Shown piece after piece: positions 31,810 to 40,747 of a stretch of DNA of 64,000 bases. The DNA is from Ruminococcus sp. (lineage in GTDB: Bacteria; Bacillota; Clostridia; Oscillospirales; Ruminococcaceae): NCBI GenBank assembly GCA_017475555.1, contig JAFVFL010000019.1, forward strand, positions 124,001-188,000, given 5' to 3'. The position numbers were made by a program, and so were the translations under genes. Numbering within the stretch: the stretch's first letter is position 1; the number at the start of each line of letters is the position of its first letter. The notes beneath the pieces are model-generated. The model was not told where the DNA came from, did not search any database, and saw nothing but the letters and a program-made list of their open reading frames with translations.

Positions 31810-34800
31810 TCACTCCTCCAGCTTCCTGAAATACTCATCTGCACTGTCAGTACCGCCTGTGGAGACGTATGCGTAGAATTGCAGCACCAGTGAAGCGTCG
31901 GCAGCGTCGATAAATGTATCGCCATTGATATCCGCCGAAGCGAGCAGCTCCTCGGTCAGCTCAGCATTTCCGCCGGTCGATATCGCAGCGTACAGCTGGA
32001 GCATTTCCGAAGCGTCATTTGCGTCCACAATGCCGTCACCGTTTATATCCCCCTTGGTCTGGGCTCCTGACATGATCCTGACGGTGTACGAGTACAGCTT
32101 TCCGCCGAATATAGCATATATTTTCGTCTCACCCGGAGCGACTGCCGTTACGACACCATTTTCAACAGAGGCGATCTCACTGTTTTCGCTCGCCCAGCTG
32201 ATCTCAGTGCCGGCAGGTACATCAGGTATCTCAATGGCTGTTGTTTCGCCTGCCTTTATACGGATAACGTTGGTTTGTGTAGCTGCAGCCGTTGTTTCAG
32301 CAGATGTTGTGGTCGCAGCTGTGGTGGAAGTCACAGTGGTGGCAGCTGCGGTAGCGGTTGTAGCGGTCGTCACCGTGGTCGTTTGTGTACCGGGAGAGCC
32401 TACAGTCACTTTGAACGATGATCTGATCGTATACATTTTGCCTTCCAGATATATCGTTATCTCTGTTTCGCCAACAGATACACCAAGCAAAGTAATGCGA
32501 AGCGTATTGCTGTCGATCTTTTCTATGCTTATCACATCAGCAATATCAGGTTCAGCACTTTGTATGGTATAGCCGGGGCTAAACAATCCATGTGTTATAT
32601 CCATTGTTACTGTCTGCCCGACTTCAATGCTTTGATTCTTCTCTCCATGAATTTCCGGCACTTCTTCGATGTTGGCGGAGGTTGTGGTTTCTGTAGTCGT
32701 TACAGCTTCTTCCGGTGTGATAACGACGGTTTTCGACACCTCAGCAAGCCATATGGATTGATCCTCGCCGTCATATACAGTTATCGTGACAGTAGTCGTT
32801 CCTTCAGACAATGCCCTGAGAGCGGGGCCTCCGGAAGACCATTCTACCATGCTGTTAGGGTGGAGATACCAGTATACGGAGCTGCTCGGAGAGGAGATAA
32901 GTATACCTGAGAGTGTGAATGTATCACCCACGTGTACATATAGATATTCAGGGTTTTGGGTTACAGGCATTGTGGCAGCTGTGGTCGTAGTGGCAGTTGT
33001 GGTCGTAGTGGTAGTTGTGGTAGTAGTCGTAGTAGTCGTTGTTGTAGTAGTTGTTGTAGTTGAGGTCGTTATTACCGGGAAGGTATAGTCCTCGTCTATG
33101 CTTACAAAGGTTCTGCTGTATTTTTCCGCATATGCCTCTGCTGTTGAACCCGTATGCCCATATATTGCAGTTTTACTTGGAATTGTAATCGAACTGTTGT
33201 ATAACTGACATTCAGCATTATGTATAACGATATAAACAAGGCTTGAACATTCGTAAAAAGCTTGTTTCCCAATACTTGTAACGCCGTCGGGTATCACTAC
33301 TGATTCAAGGCTTATATTGCCATAAAAAGCTCTTTCCCCGATACTTGTAACACTGTCAGGTATTTTTATTGATTCAAGGCTTGAACAGCTGTAAAAAGCA
33401 TAATTCCCGATACTTGTAATACTGTCGGGTATTATTATTGATTCAAGGCTTGAACAGTCGTCAAAAGCATAATTCCCGATACTTGTAACGCTGTCAGGTA
33501 TTATTATTGATTCAAGGCTTGAACAGTCGTAAAAAGCTTGTTCCCCAATACTTGTAACGCCGTCGGGTATCGTATATTCTGTTCCATCTTTTTCTTCCGG
33601 ATAGCGGATAAGCTCGGTTTTGTCCTTGTTGAAAAGAACTCCGTCCTCGCTTGAATAATATGGATTATCAGGCGACACGATTATTTCTTTTAGTTTTTTA
33701 CTTCTGGTCGGAAGATTGTTTGTGTCTTCAAGACCACTTCCGATCGTGATATAGGATACATTATAACAGCCATCAAAAGCTTCTTTCCCAATACTTGTAA
33801 CGCCATCAGGTATCACTACGGATTCAAGGCTTCTATTGCCATAAAAAACTCTTTCCCCGATACTTGTAACACTGTCAGGTATTTTTACTGATTCAAGGCT
33901 TGAACAGCCGTAAAAAGCATAATTCGCGATACTTGTAACGCTGTCGGGTATAACTATTGATGTTAGGCTTTCACAGTAACTAAAAGTACTGTTTTCGATA
34001 GTTGTAACGCTGTCGGATATCTCTACTGATGTAAGTCTTGGACAGTCGTAAAAAGCTCTTTCTCCGATAATTGTAACGCTGTCAGGTATCATTATGGATT
34101 CAAGGCTTGAACAGTATTCAAAAGCATTGTCTCCGACACTTGTAACGCTGTCGGGTATCATTATGGATTCAAGGCTTGAACAGTATTCAAAAGCATTGTC
34201 TCCGATACTTGTAACGCCATAAGGTATGGTATACTCTCCTTCTTTTTCACTCGGATAACGGATAAGCTCGGTTCTGTCCTTGTTGAAAAGAACTCCGTCC
34301 TCGCTTGAATAGTATGGATTATCAGGCGATACATTTATTTCTTTTCTGCCGGTCGGAATCTCACTTATGTCTTCAATACCGCTTCCTATTGTTATAGAGG
34401 CGGGAGAACATCTGTAAAAAACATTGCTTCCGATATTTGTGATCCCGTTGCCAAGCACTATTGATTCAAGACTTGAACAGCCGTAAAAAGCATTGCTGCC
34501 GATACTTGTAACACCGTCGGGGATATTTACAGAGGTAAGGCTTGAACAGTTCTCGAACGCGTGGCTGTCGATGCGTGTAATACTGTCGGGCAGCGTCAGC
34601 GAGGTCAGCTTTTTACAGTCCTTGAATGCGGAGTAGCCGATATTCGTGATCCCGTTATTTATCACAACACTTGTGATATTGCCGGTGAAATCGCTCCACG
34701 GCGGAGAAGACGGCATACTTCCGGTGCCGGAGATTATAAGCACGCCGGTATCCTCATAGTACAGGGCTGTCATATTATCATAAGTATATACGGTGACGGG

Positions 34801-36522
34801 AAGGGCAACGAATGTACGGGAGTATTTTTCGGCATATGCCTGAGCTGTTGAGTTGGTAACACCGTGGATAACAGTATTCTCCGGTATTGCTTCAGCGTAG
34901 CTGGGAATGCTTGTCGCCCAGTTGTAGAAATAAACCGATTCAAGGGCATCACAGCCGCTGAGCGAGGTCTTTGATATAGACGAAACGCCTCCGCCGAATG
35001 ATATGCTTGTGACATTGGTATAGTCCTTGAATGCATTGTCCGGGAGCGAGGTGATACCCTCCTCTATGATTATTTCCCTTATCCTGTCTTTGAACGAGTA
35101 CCAGCACTTGTTATTTCTGTCATTGTCATAGGGAAGCACGCCGCTGCCTGACAGGGTGAGAACGCCCTCAGGAGTGAAGCTCCATGAAATATTGTCCAGC
35201 TTTCCGTTTCCGCCGTAGGAATGAAAATTGCTCTTGACCGTATCGAGAGTGAGTGCCGCATCTGTTCCGTCATAGGCATAGACCTCACGGGTCATGTCAG
35301 GAGCAGCCGTGCTGAATCCGAATGCATCCGGACTGACATAGCCTTTGCTCATGACATATATCGTACTGAGTGATGTGCAGTCGAAAAATGCTCCGTGATC
35401 GACAGCTGTAACACTTTCCGGTATTCTTATCGAGGTTATGCGGTTGCAATTTGAAAACGCCTCAACACCTATCGTATCCAGCCCGTCATTCAGCTCAACC
35501 TTTGTCAGTCCGGTACAGAATTTGAATGCGTATGAACCGATCTTCCGCAAATTGCTGCCGGGCGTTACAGCTGTGATACCGGTGCCGTAGAAAGCGTAAT
35601 TGCCTATATACACCAGCGACGAGGGGAGGCTGACCGAAGTGAGCTCGATATGGTCATAGAACAGATTGCTGCATATTCCCCGTGTACCGGAGCGGAACGA
35701 GTAGCTTGTGATACTGCTCTCGTTTTCGTCCTGCAGCCCGACCGCCCATGTTCCGGCATAATTCACACCGCCAACATTCTCGATACAGCCGCAGCCTTCA
35801 AAAGCACCCTTATCTATGTGTTCCAGACTGTCAGGAAAATCGGGTGTTTCAAGAGATGAACACCCCTTAAACGCATAGTCCTCGATACCTGAAAGACCCT
35901 CGTTAAAATAGACTTTCCGGAGCTTATCGCATTCACGGAAGGCATAAATAGCTATCAGGCTGACACTTCCGGGGATATTGATATCGGTCAGTGAACTGCA
36001 GCAAGCGAATGCATTTTCCCCGATGCTTTTCAGTCCGTCAGGAAGCGCTACAGTGGTGATACCTGCACAGCTGTCAAAGGCATATTTCTCTATGGACACA
36101 ACGCTGTCCGGGAGATAGATCTGCTGAAGCGAGGTACATTCACTGAACGTAAATGCCGGTATCGAAGTAATGCTGCTGCTGTTTATCTGTACATAAGTAA
36201 GATTGCTGCAGCTCTTGAAAGCCCCCTCATACAGAGATTTTACGTCCTTGTCGATAACCACCTTTGATACCAGCTGCCTGTAGCTGTTGTCCAGCCACGG
36301 AGCTGAGGACATATAGTCGTTGCCGGTGATCGTCAGTGTACCGTCGCTGTCGAGAGTCCACCTCAGCTCAGAGCCGCAGTTTCCTGAGGCGACAAGTGAA
36401 GCGTTTTTTCCGGAGATGACATAGGGGAGAGGTATCTCCTCCGCAAAAGCCGGCTGAAATCCTATCGGCGTTATCGAAAGCGAAAGTGCGGCGATTGCTG
36501 ATAATAGCTTTTTTATTTTCAT
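31810..36522 (-). CDS. Secreted BspA-type leucine-rich-repeat protein with Ig-like domains and dockerin
   Basis: 1570 residues. A signal peptide (1-27, ending AFA) is followed by about 40 LRR_5 repeats of about 23 residues (consensus SIGxxAFxxCSSLESIxIPDSVT, residues about 80-1130), interrupted by beta inserts. A duplicated SPDNPYYSSEDGVLFNKD block occurs twice. A tract of 22 consecutive Thr (1155-1176) forms a linker. Two or three bacterial Ig-like (Big_2-like) domains follow, separated by Thr/Ala-rich linkers, and residues about 1485-1560 make a dockerin (GDINGDGIVDANDAS and ADINGDTFIDAADAS). It is an exported adhesin-like protein that should dock to a cohesin. Its ATG overlaps the glycerate kinase stop (ATGA), with GGAGGAGC as Shine-Dalgarno, an odd coupling. 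Confidence 0.9.
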   Translation of the reverse strand: MKIKKLLSAIAALSLSITPIGFQPAFAEEIPLPYVISGKNASLVASGNCGSELRWTLDSDGTLTITGNDYMSSAPWLDNSYRQLVSKVVIDKDVKSLYEGAFKSCSNLTYVQINSSSITSIPAFTFSECTSLQQIYLPDSVVSIEKYAFDSCAGITTVALPDGLKSIGENAFACCSSLTDINIPGSVSLIAIYAFRECDKLRKVYFNEGLSGIEDYAFKGCSSLETPDFPDSLEHIDKGAFEGCGCIENVGGVNYAGTWAVGLQDENESSITSYSFRSGTRGICSNLFYDHIELTSVSLPSSLVYIGNYAFYGTGITAVTPGSNLRKIGSYAFKFCTGLTKVELNDGLDTIGVEAFSNCNRITSIRIPESVTAVDHGAFFDCTSLSTIYVMSKGYVSPDAFGFSTAAPDMTREVYAYDGTDAALTLDTVKSNFHSYGGNGKLDNISWSFTPEGVLTLSGSGVLPYDNDRNNKCWYSFKDRIREIIIEEGITSLPDNAFKDYTNVTSISFGGGVSSISKTSLSGCDALESVYFYNWATSIPSYAEAIPENTVIHGVTNSTAQAYAEKYSRTFVALPVTVYTYDNMTALYYEDTGVLIISGTGSMPSSPPWSDFTGNITSVVINNGITNIGYSAFKDCKKLTSLTLPDSITRIDSHAFENCSSLTSVNIPDGVTSIGSNAFYGCSSLESIVLGNGITNIGSNVFYRCSPASITIGSGIEDISEIPTGRKEINVSPDNPYYSSEDGVLFNKDRTELIRYPSEKEGEYTIPYGVTSIGDNAFEYCSSLESIMIPDSVTSVGDNAFEYCSSLESIMIPDSVTIIGERAFYDCPRLTSVEISDSVTTIENSTFSYCESLTSIVIPDSVTSIANYAFYGCSSLESVKIPDSVTSIGERVFYGNRSLESVVIPDGVTSIGKEAFDGCYNVSYITIGSGLEDTNNLPTRSKKLKEIIVSPDNPYYSSEDGVLFNKDKTELIRYPEEKDGTEYTIPDGVTSIGEQAFYDCSSLESIIIPDSVTSIGNYAFDDCSSLESIIIPDSITSIGNYAFYSCSSLESIKIPDSVTSIGERAFYGNISLESVVIPDGVTSIGKQAFYECSSLVYIVIHNAECQLYNSSITIPSKTAIYGHTGSTAEAYAEKYSRTFVSIDEDYTFPVITTSTTTTTTTTTTTTTTTTTTTTTTATTTTAATMPVTQNPEYLYVHVGDTFTLSGILISSPSSSVYWYLHPNSMVEWSSGGPALRALSEGTTTVTITVYDGEDQSIWLAEVSKTVVITPEEAVTTTETTTSANIEEVPEIHGEKNQSIEVGQTVTMDITHGLFSPGYTIQSAEPDIADVISIEKIDSNTLRITLLGVSVGETEITIYLEGKMYTIRSSFKVTVGSPGTQTTTVTTATTATAAATTVTSTTAATTTSAETTAAATQTNVIRIKAGETTAIEIPDVPAGTEISWASENSEIASVENGVVTAVAPGETKIYAIFGGKLYSYTVRIMSGAQTKGDINGDGIVDANDASEMLQLYAAISTGGNAELTEELLASADINGDTFIDAADASLVLQFYAYVSTGGTDSADEYFRKLEE
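32983..33060. repeat. Threonine-codon tract (22 uninterrupted Thr codons plus 4)
   Basis: Degenerate ACN codons on the minus strand encode T1155-T1176, then Ala and four more Thr. All four ACN codons are mixed, so it is a selected linker rather than a pure microsatellite, although slippage remains possible. Confidence 0.85.
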
Positions 36523-37676
36523 AATGCTCCTCCTTTCAGATGACGCACAGCACTGATCGTTCTGAATACCTGCTCGGCTGTATCAGCAAGATTTTTATAT
36601 GCGTTATTTCTGTCCATAGCTTCCTCAAGCGTGCATATACTGCGTAGAACAGGGAAGTAAGCGTCAATTCCGTATCCATTGCACAGCTCTGCCACGTCAC
36701 GGACTGAACCGCAGAATGCAATAACGGGCTTTCGGTATTTCTTTGCGAGCCTTGCAGCTCCGACCGGTGCCTTTCCCATAGCAGTCTGCGAATCGAGGCA
36801 GCCCTCACCGGTAATGACTATATCCGCAGCTCTGACAGCCTCTTCAAGATTTGTCTCACGGATTATCAGGTCAGCTCCCGGCTCAGGCTTTGCGTGGAGG
36901 AAGTACATAAGGGCAAAGCCAAGCCCTCCCGCTGCCCCCGCACCTGCTGTATCCGGGTCAGCTTCGGGTATCAAGACCCTTGAAAGAGCTGCATAACGCC
37001 TCAGATACCCGTCCATCTCACGTATCGTCTCATCGTCTGCACCCTTTTGACGGGCGAAGACTGCACTGCACCCGTTTTCACCGCACAGGGGATTGTTCAC
37101 ATCACACGCAACATGGAATCTACAGCTTTTCAGCTCCGGGATAACATTGTCCGTAGTTATCTGTGCAAGCTGAGATACACCTCCTGCACCGTATCCGACC
37201 TGCCTGTCATGAGTATCGAGCATACCGAAGCCAAGTGCCTGCAAGCATCCGACACCGCCGTCATTTGTGGCACTTCCGCCGATACCGATAATGAAGCTCC
37301 GGCAGCCATTATCTATAGCATCAAGTATCAGCTCACCTGTGCCGTAGGTCGTTGTGTGCATCGGGTCACGCTCATCTTCCGTGAGCAGTGTAAGTCCGGA
37401 GGCGGCTGCCGTTTCAATAACGGCGGTATTTCCGGGAAGTATACCATATTCTGCGGATATTCGTCTTCCGAGAGGATCGGAGACATTGACGCTCCGGAGC
37501 TGTCCGCCAAGCCCGGAGACAAGGGCTTTTACAGTTCCCTCACCGCCGTCAGCAAGCGGCATTATGACTATCTCAGCCTCCGGGAACACTCTTTTTATCC
37601 CCTCCGCAGCAGCATTTCCAGCCTCGGCAGAGGTCAGGCTGCCCTTGAACGAATCTATCGCAGCGACTATTTTCAT
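36519..37676 (-). CDS. glxK: Glycerate kinase
   Basis: 385 residues from the ATG at 37676, which has GGGGTG at a better distance than the ATG at 37691. It opens KIVAAIDSFKGSLTSAEA, with MPLADGGEGTVKAL near 48, IIGIGGSATNDGGVGCLQA near 130 and VITGEGCLDSQTAMGKAP near 285, all hallmarks of the GlxK/GarK glycerate 2-kinase family. It phosphorylates glycerate in the cytosol. No tartronate or glyoxylate genes are near. The 3' end overlaps the start of the giant LRR gene. Confidence 0.93.
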   Translation of the reverse strand: MKIVAAIDSFKGSLTSAEAGNAAAEGIKRVFPEAEIVIMPLADGGEGTVKALVSGLGGQLRSVNVSDPLGRRISAEYGILPGNTAVIETAAASGLTLLTEDERDPMHTTTYGTGELILDAIDNGCRSFIIGIGGSATNDGGVGCLQALGFGMLDTHDRQVGYGAGGVSQLAQITTDNVIPELKSCRFHVACDVNNPLCGENGCSAVFARQKGADDETIREMDGYLRRYAALSRVLIPEADPDTAGAGAAGGLGFALMYFLHAKPEPGADLIIRETNLEEAVRAADIVITGEGCLDSQTAMGKAPVGAARLAKKYRKPVIAFCGSVRDVAELCNGYGIDAYFPVLRSICTLEEAMDRNNAYKNLADTAEQVFRTISAVRHLKGGAL

Positions 37677-37711
37677 TTTTTCACCCCGCATAGATGCTTT
37701 ATTATGAAAAT

Positions 37712-37740
37712 ATTATAGCACGTTTATTCGGAAAATGCAA
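37712..37740 (-). promoter_or_regulatory. Promoter of the glycerate kinase-LRR operon
   Basis: Minus strand TTGCAT (37735-37740), 17-nt spacer, TATAAT (37712-37717). Confidence 0.7.
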
Positions 37741-37834
37741 TAGAGCCGCAAGGGAGTACGGAAAACAATTTAGTATTCAGTTTTATAAAATCAGTAAAAT
37801 ATAAAGAGATTACATAAACGGCTGGATTTCTGTA

Positions 37835-37862
37835 TTGACATTCAGCAATTTTCTGTTATACT
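37835..37862 (+). promoter_or_regulatory. Promoter of the radical SAM gene
   Basis: TTGACA (37835-37840), 16-nt spacer, TATACT (37857-37862). The 80-nt leader carries no clear terminator. Confidence 0.7.
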
Positions 37863-37943
37863 GTAATTATAGAGCTGGTAAACCATATTTTCAAGGAGCA
37901 ACTTGAAAATCATCATGTGTAAGAAGGGCAATGGTGATATAAA

Positions 37944-39062
37944 ATGAACGAGAATTTTGATCTGCAGAACTACCTTATTGAAGGCGTTGAGGGCGTAGTT
38001 TCCGAGGCACTCAGAGCGACACTGAAAAATCCACGTGAGAGTGCGTTTATGCTGAAATTTGCAAAGGCGAGCCGTGCAGCCTCAAAGAAACGCCGCATTG
38101 CTGAGGACAGCGGCGAGCACATTCCGCCGTTCCTGATTTGCAGTATCACAAGCAAATGCAATCTGCACTGTGCAGGCTGCTACTCCCGCTGCAATCACGC
38201 AACGACTGATACAGAGCCTGTAAAGCAGCTTACAGGTGAGGAATGGCTGCGTATCTTCGATGAATCTGATGAGCTTGGGATCAGCTTTATCCTACTTGCC
38301 GGCGGCGAACCGATGCTGCGGCGGGACATTATCGAAGCGGCTGGCAAAAAGCAGAACATCATGTTTCCTGTCTTTACTAACGGTACATACATGGACGAGC
38401 GATATTTTGAGCTGTTTGACAAGTGCCGGAATCTTGTGCCGATCATGAGCATTGAGGGCAGCCGTGAGATAACCGATAAAAGGCGTGGGAACGGCATTTA
38501 TGACAAGCTCATTTCCAACATGGAGGAGTTTAAAAGGCGTGGTCTGATTTTTGGTGCGTCTGTTACGGTGACGACGCAGAATTACAGTGAGGTCTGTTCC
38601 GGCTCTTTCCTTGACGAGCTGTCAGAACGTGGCTGCAAGGCGGTCATTTTTGTTGAATATGTCCCCGTGACCGAGGAAAGCCGTGAGCTTGCACCGAGCG
38701 ACCCGGAGCGTGAATATCTCATGGAGAAAATTGCTTATCTGCGTGAAAACCGCCCCGAAATGGTCTACATCGCATTTCCGGGCGACGAGAAAGGCTCCGG
38801 CGGCTGTGTGGCGGCAGGACGAGGCTTTTTCCACATCAATTCGCATGGCGGTGCGGAGCCGTGTCCGTTTTCGCCCTATTCCGATATCAATGTGAAGAAC
38901 ACCTCGCTGCGTGAGGCGATACATTCGCCGCTGTTCACTGCACTGCAAAGCGGTGATATCCTTCTTGATGACCACGAGGGCGGCTGTGTACTGTATGAAA
39001 AGCGTGAGCTGGTCGAGGCACTGATCGCACAAGGGATACAGCTGACGGACGAGCTGTCATAG
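37944..39062 (+). CDS. Radical SAM protein with SPASM-like C-terminus
   Basis: 372 residues. A helical N-terminus (1-60) is followed by the [4Fe-4S] motif C72-x3-C76-x2-C79 (SKCNLHCAGCYS), the SAM-binding GGEP (about 117) and the later strands of a partial TIM barrel. Near the C-terminus Cys residues in GGCVAAGRGFFHINSHGGAEPCPFSPY (quoted in part) and GGCVLYEKR suggest a second, SPASM/twitch-type cluster. It resembles MoaA/NirJ-like proteins that modify peptides or tetrapyrroles. No precursor peptide is adjacent. Ile is coded by ATA in only 3 of 26 cases, unlike the ATA-rich core genes, which supports foreign origin. Substrate unknown. Confidence 0.87.
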   Translation: MNENFDLQNYLIEGVEGVVSEALRATLKNPRESAFMLKFAKASRAASKKRRIAEDSGEHIPPFLICSITSKCNLHCAGCYSRCNHATTDTEPVKQLTGEEWLRIFDESDELGISFILLAGGEPMLRRDIIEAAGKKQNIMFPVFTNGTYMDERYFELFDKCRNLVPIMSIEGSREITDKRRGNGIYDKLISNMEEFKRRGLIFGASVTVTTQNYSEVCSGSFLDELSERGCKAVIFVEYVPVTEESRELAPSDPEREYLMEKIAYLRENRPEMVYIAFPGDEKGSGGCVAAGRGFFHINSHGGAEPCPFSPYSDINVKNTSLREAIHSPLFTALQSGDILLDDHEGGCVLYEKRELVEALIAQGIQLTDELS

Positions 39063-39077
39063 GTGTGGACAGAGAAA

Positions 39078-39103
39078 AAGAAGCCGAAAAGACGGCTTCT
39101 TTA
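39078..39103. terminator. Bidirectional terminator between the radical SAM and aldo/keto reductase genes
   Basis: AAGAAGCCG-AAAAG-ACGGCTTCTT. On the minus strand a U-rich tail (TTTTTCTC) follows; on the plus strand the tail is TTAAG. Confidence 0.75.
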
Positions 39104-39143
39104 AGATATTGAACAGGCTCCCTGATAACGCAGGCTTCGTGTT

Positions 39144-40712
39144 TTATTTTACCGCAAACCGGAACATATCTGCACCGAGGATACGGATATCTAAGCTGTC
39201 TGCGATCTGTTCAAGCTGACGTATCTCGTCCGCACTGAGCGTCACGCTGACAGCCTGTGCAAGCTCCTGTGCCTGATAGGGCTTGCGGCAGCCGCAGATC
39301 GGAACAAGCCCCTTGCTGCTGCAAAACGCCATTGCCACCTGTGCAGCGGTCAGACCATGTACCTTTCCGATCTCCTGCATTTTCCGGTAGAGCGGGGCGA
39401 GCTTTCTTCTTTTGTTCCGGAAGATCAGCTTCATGACGGACAGCTTTTCATTCTTTTTTGGCGGAACGAGCGTTCCCTCTTCGAGCACTGCCCATGCCCA
39501 GAATTGTACACCGTTTTCTCTGCACCAATCTGTAAGACCGTTTTTCTCCCACTCTCTCGCCAGCAGACTGTAATGATTCTGCACGCCGTAAAGCGGTATA
39601 TTCTTCCGGTCAAGTATCGCTTTCGCAGTCCTGCATTCCTCCAATGAGAAATTGGAAACGCCGATATTGCGGACTTTTCCCTCTTTGTAAAGAGCTATCA
39701 TCTCCGAAAGATTCTCTTCGATCTGATTCGGCAGATGCAGCCAGTAGATGTCCACAAAGTCTCTGCCGAAATCCTGCAGATCCTTTTCAAATGACCTTCG
39801 CACCTGTCCCGGAGTGTAGCTTTTTCCGGGTGTAAATTTTGAGGAGATCAGTGCCTGCTCCGGACAAAGTCTGCCGATCATTTTCTGACCCTCACCGAGT
39901 CCGTAATCCTGTGCAGTATCAAATATCAGCAGATTCGCCTGCAATGCCGTATCCACCGTCTGCCTGATAACGGATTCGTCCACACTGCTTCCACGCAGCA
40001 CCTTGCCATATGCCGCACTGCCCCATGAATTTGTGCCAACAACTGCAAGAGGGTGCAGAGGGTCGTCAGCTTGCAGAACAGTATTCTTTTTCGGAATGTC
40101 CGATGCTTCCCGAATCAGGTCGTAAATAGGAAACCCTGCCGCTGTACGGGTGCGTTCAAGCTTCATGCCGAGGTGCAGATAGCGGTCGCACTTTCCCTTT
40201 GCATCTGTATCGAGGATCACCGAGGCATTTTTCTTTGCAGCAACCGCATAGGCAAAGCCCATGAGCCTGCGCATATAGCCCTGCCCCTGATACTCCTTTG
40301 TGACGATGAGCATTTCTACCTTGACATAGGGCTTTTTCTGCTTCTTCATGATCTTTTCGAGCGGTTCACCTCCGGCGTTCGCTGTTTTCAGAAATGTGGA
40401 AAGCTGCTTCCAGCCGCCGAGGGCGTGCTTCATGGTTTTTGCCATTTTCAGAATGCTTTTCAGACCAGGGTGCTCACCGTCTGAGGAGGTAAGCAGAATG
40501 TATCCCTCACCGCCGTCGGTGCAGTACAGTGTTCCGCTTTCCATACCTGCAACGACAAAGGAGCTCATGTATTCGTCCATTGCCTGACGGGACGGAATGA
40601 GTGCTTTCAGTCCGCCCTCTCCGTCTGCATACGGATAATCCCAGAACGATTCTCCGATCTGAGATGCGAGCGTGTTAAGTGCTTCTTCGGATAAATGTCT
40701 GACACGTTTCAT
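39144..40712 (-). CDS. GNAT acetyltransferase-aldo/keto reductase fusion
   Basis: 522 residues from the ATG at 40712, which follows AAAGGAG; an upstream in-frame ATG at 40751 lacks one and would overlap the neighbouring stop. Residues 1-210 form an acetyltransferase-like domain with the acetyl-CoA loop EYQGQGYMRRLM. Residues about 220-522 are a complete aldo/keto reductase: FDTAQDYGLGE (Asp and Tyr), SSKF (Lys), WLHLP (His) and GVSNFSLEE. AKRs reduce carbonyls with NADPH. The two activities in one chain may act in sequence on one compound. It is downstream of a GT1 glycosyltransferase gene in the accessory segment. Substrate unknown. Confidence 0.85.
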   Translation of the reverse strand: MKRVRHLSEEALNTLASQIGESFWDYPYADGEGGLKALIPSRQAMDEYMSSFVVAGMESGTLYCTDGGEGYILLTSSDGEHPGLKSILKMAKTMKHALGGWKQLSTFLKTANAGGEPLEKIMKKQKKPYVKVEMLIVTKEYQGQGYMRRLMGFAYAVAAKKNASVILDTDAKGKCDRYLHLGMKLERTRTAAGFPIYDLIREASDIPKKNTVLQADDPLHPLAVVGTNSWGSAAYGKVLRGSSVDESVIRQTVDTALQANLLIFDTAQDYGLGEGQKMIGRLCPEQALISSKFTPGKSYTPGQVRRSFEKDLQDFGRDFVDIYWLHLPNQIEENLSEMIALYKEGKVRNIGVSNFSLEECRTAKAILDRKNIPLYGVQNHYSLLAREWEKNGLTDWCRENGVQFWAWAVLEEGTLVPPKKNEKLSVMKLIFRNKRRKLAPLYRKMQEIGKVHGLTAAQVAMAFCSSKGLVPICGCRKPYQAQELAQAVSVTLSADEIRQLEQIADSLDIRILGADMFRFAVK

Positions 40713-40747
40713 TGTATTTTCTCCTTTCAGAATGAAATGGTTATCGT

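Noticed and set aside
31925-33088. Long Val-rich open frames on the plus strand opposite the LRR gene
   Set aside because: They are complementary-strand reflections of the Thr-rich coding tract, with no ribosome-binding site and no domain content.
33000-34600. Regularly repeated DNA that looks at first like a CRISPR or tandem array
   Set aside because: The unit is about 69 bp, in frame, degenerate, and encodes 23-residue leucine-rich repeats of the surface protein; there are no spacers.
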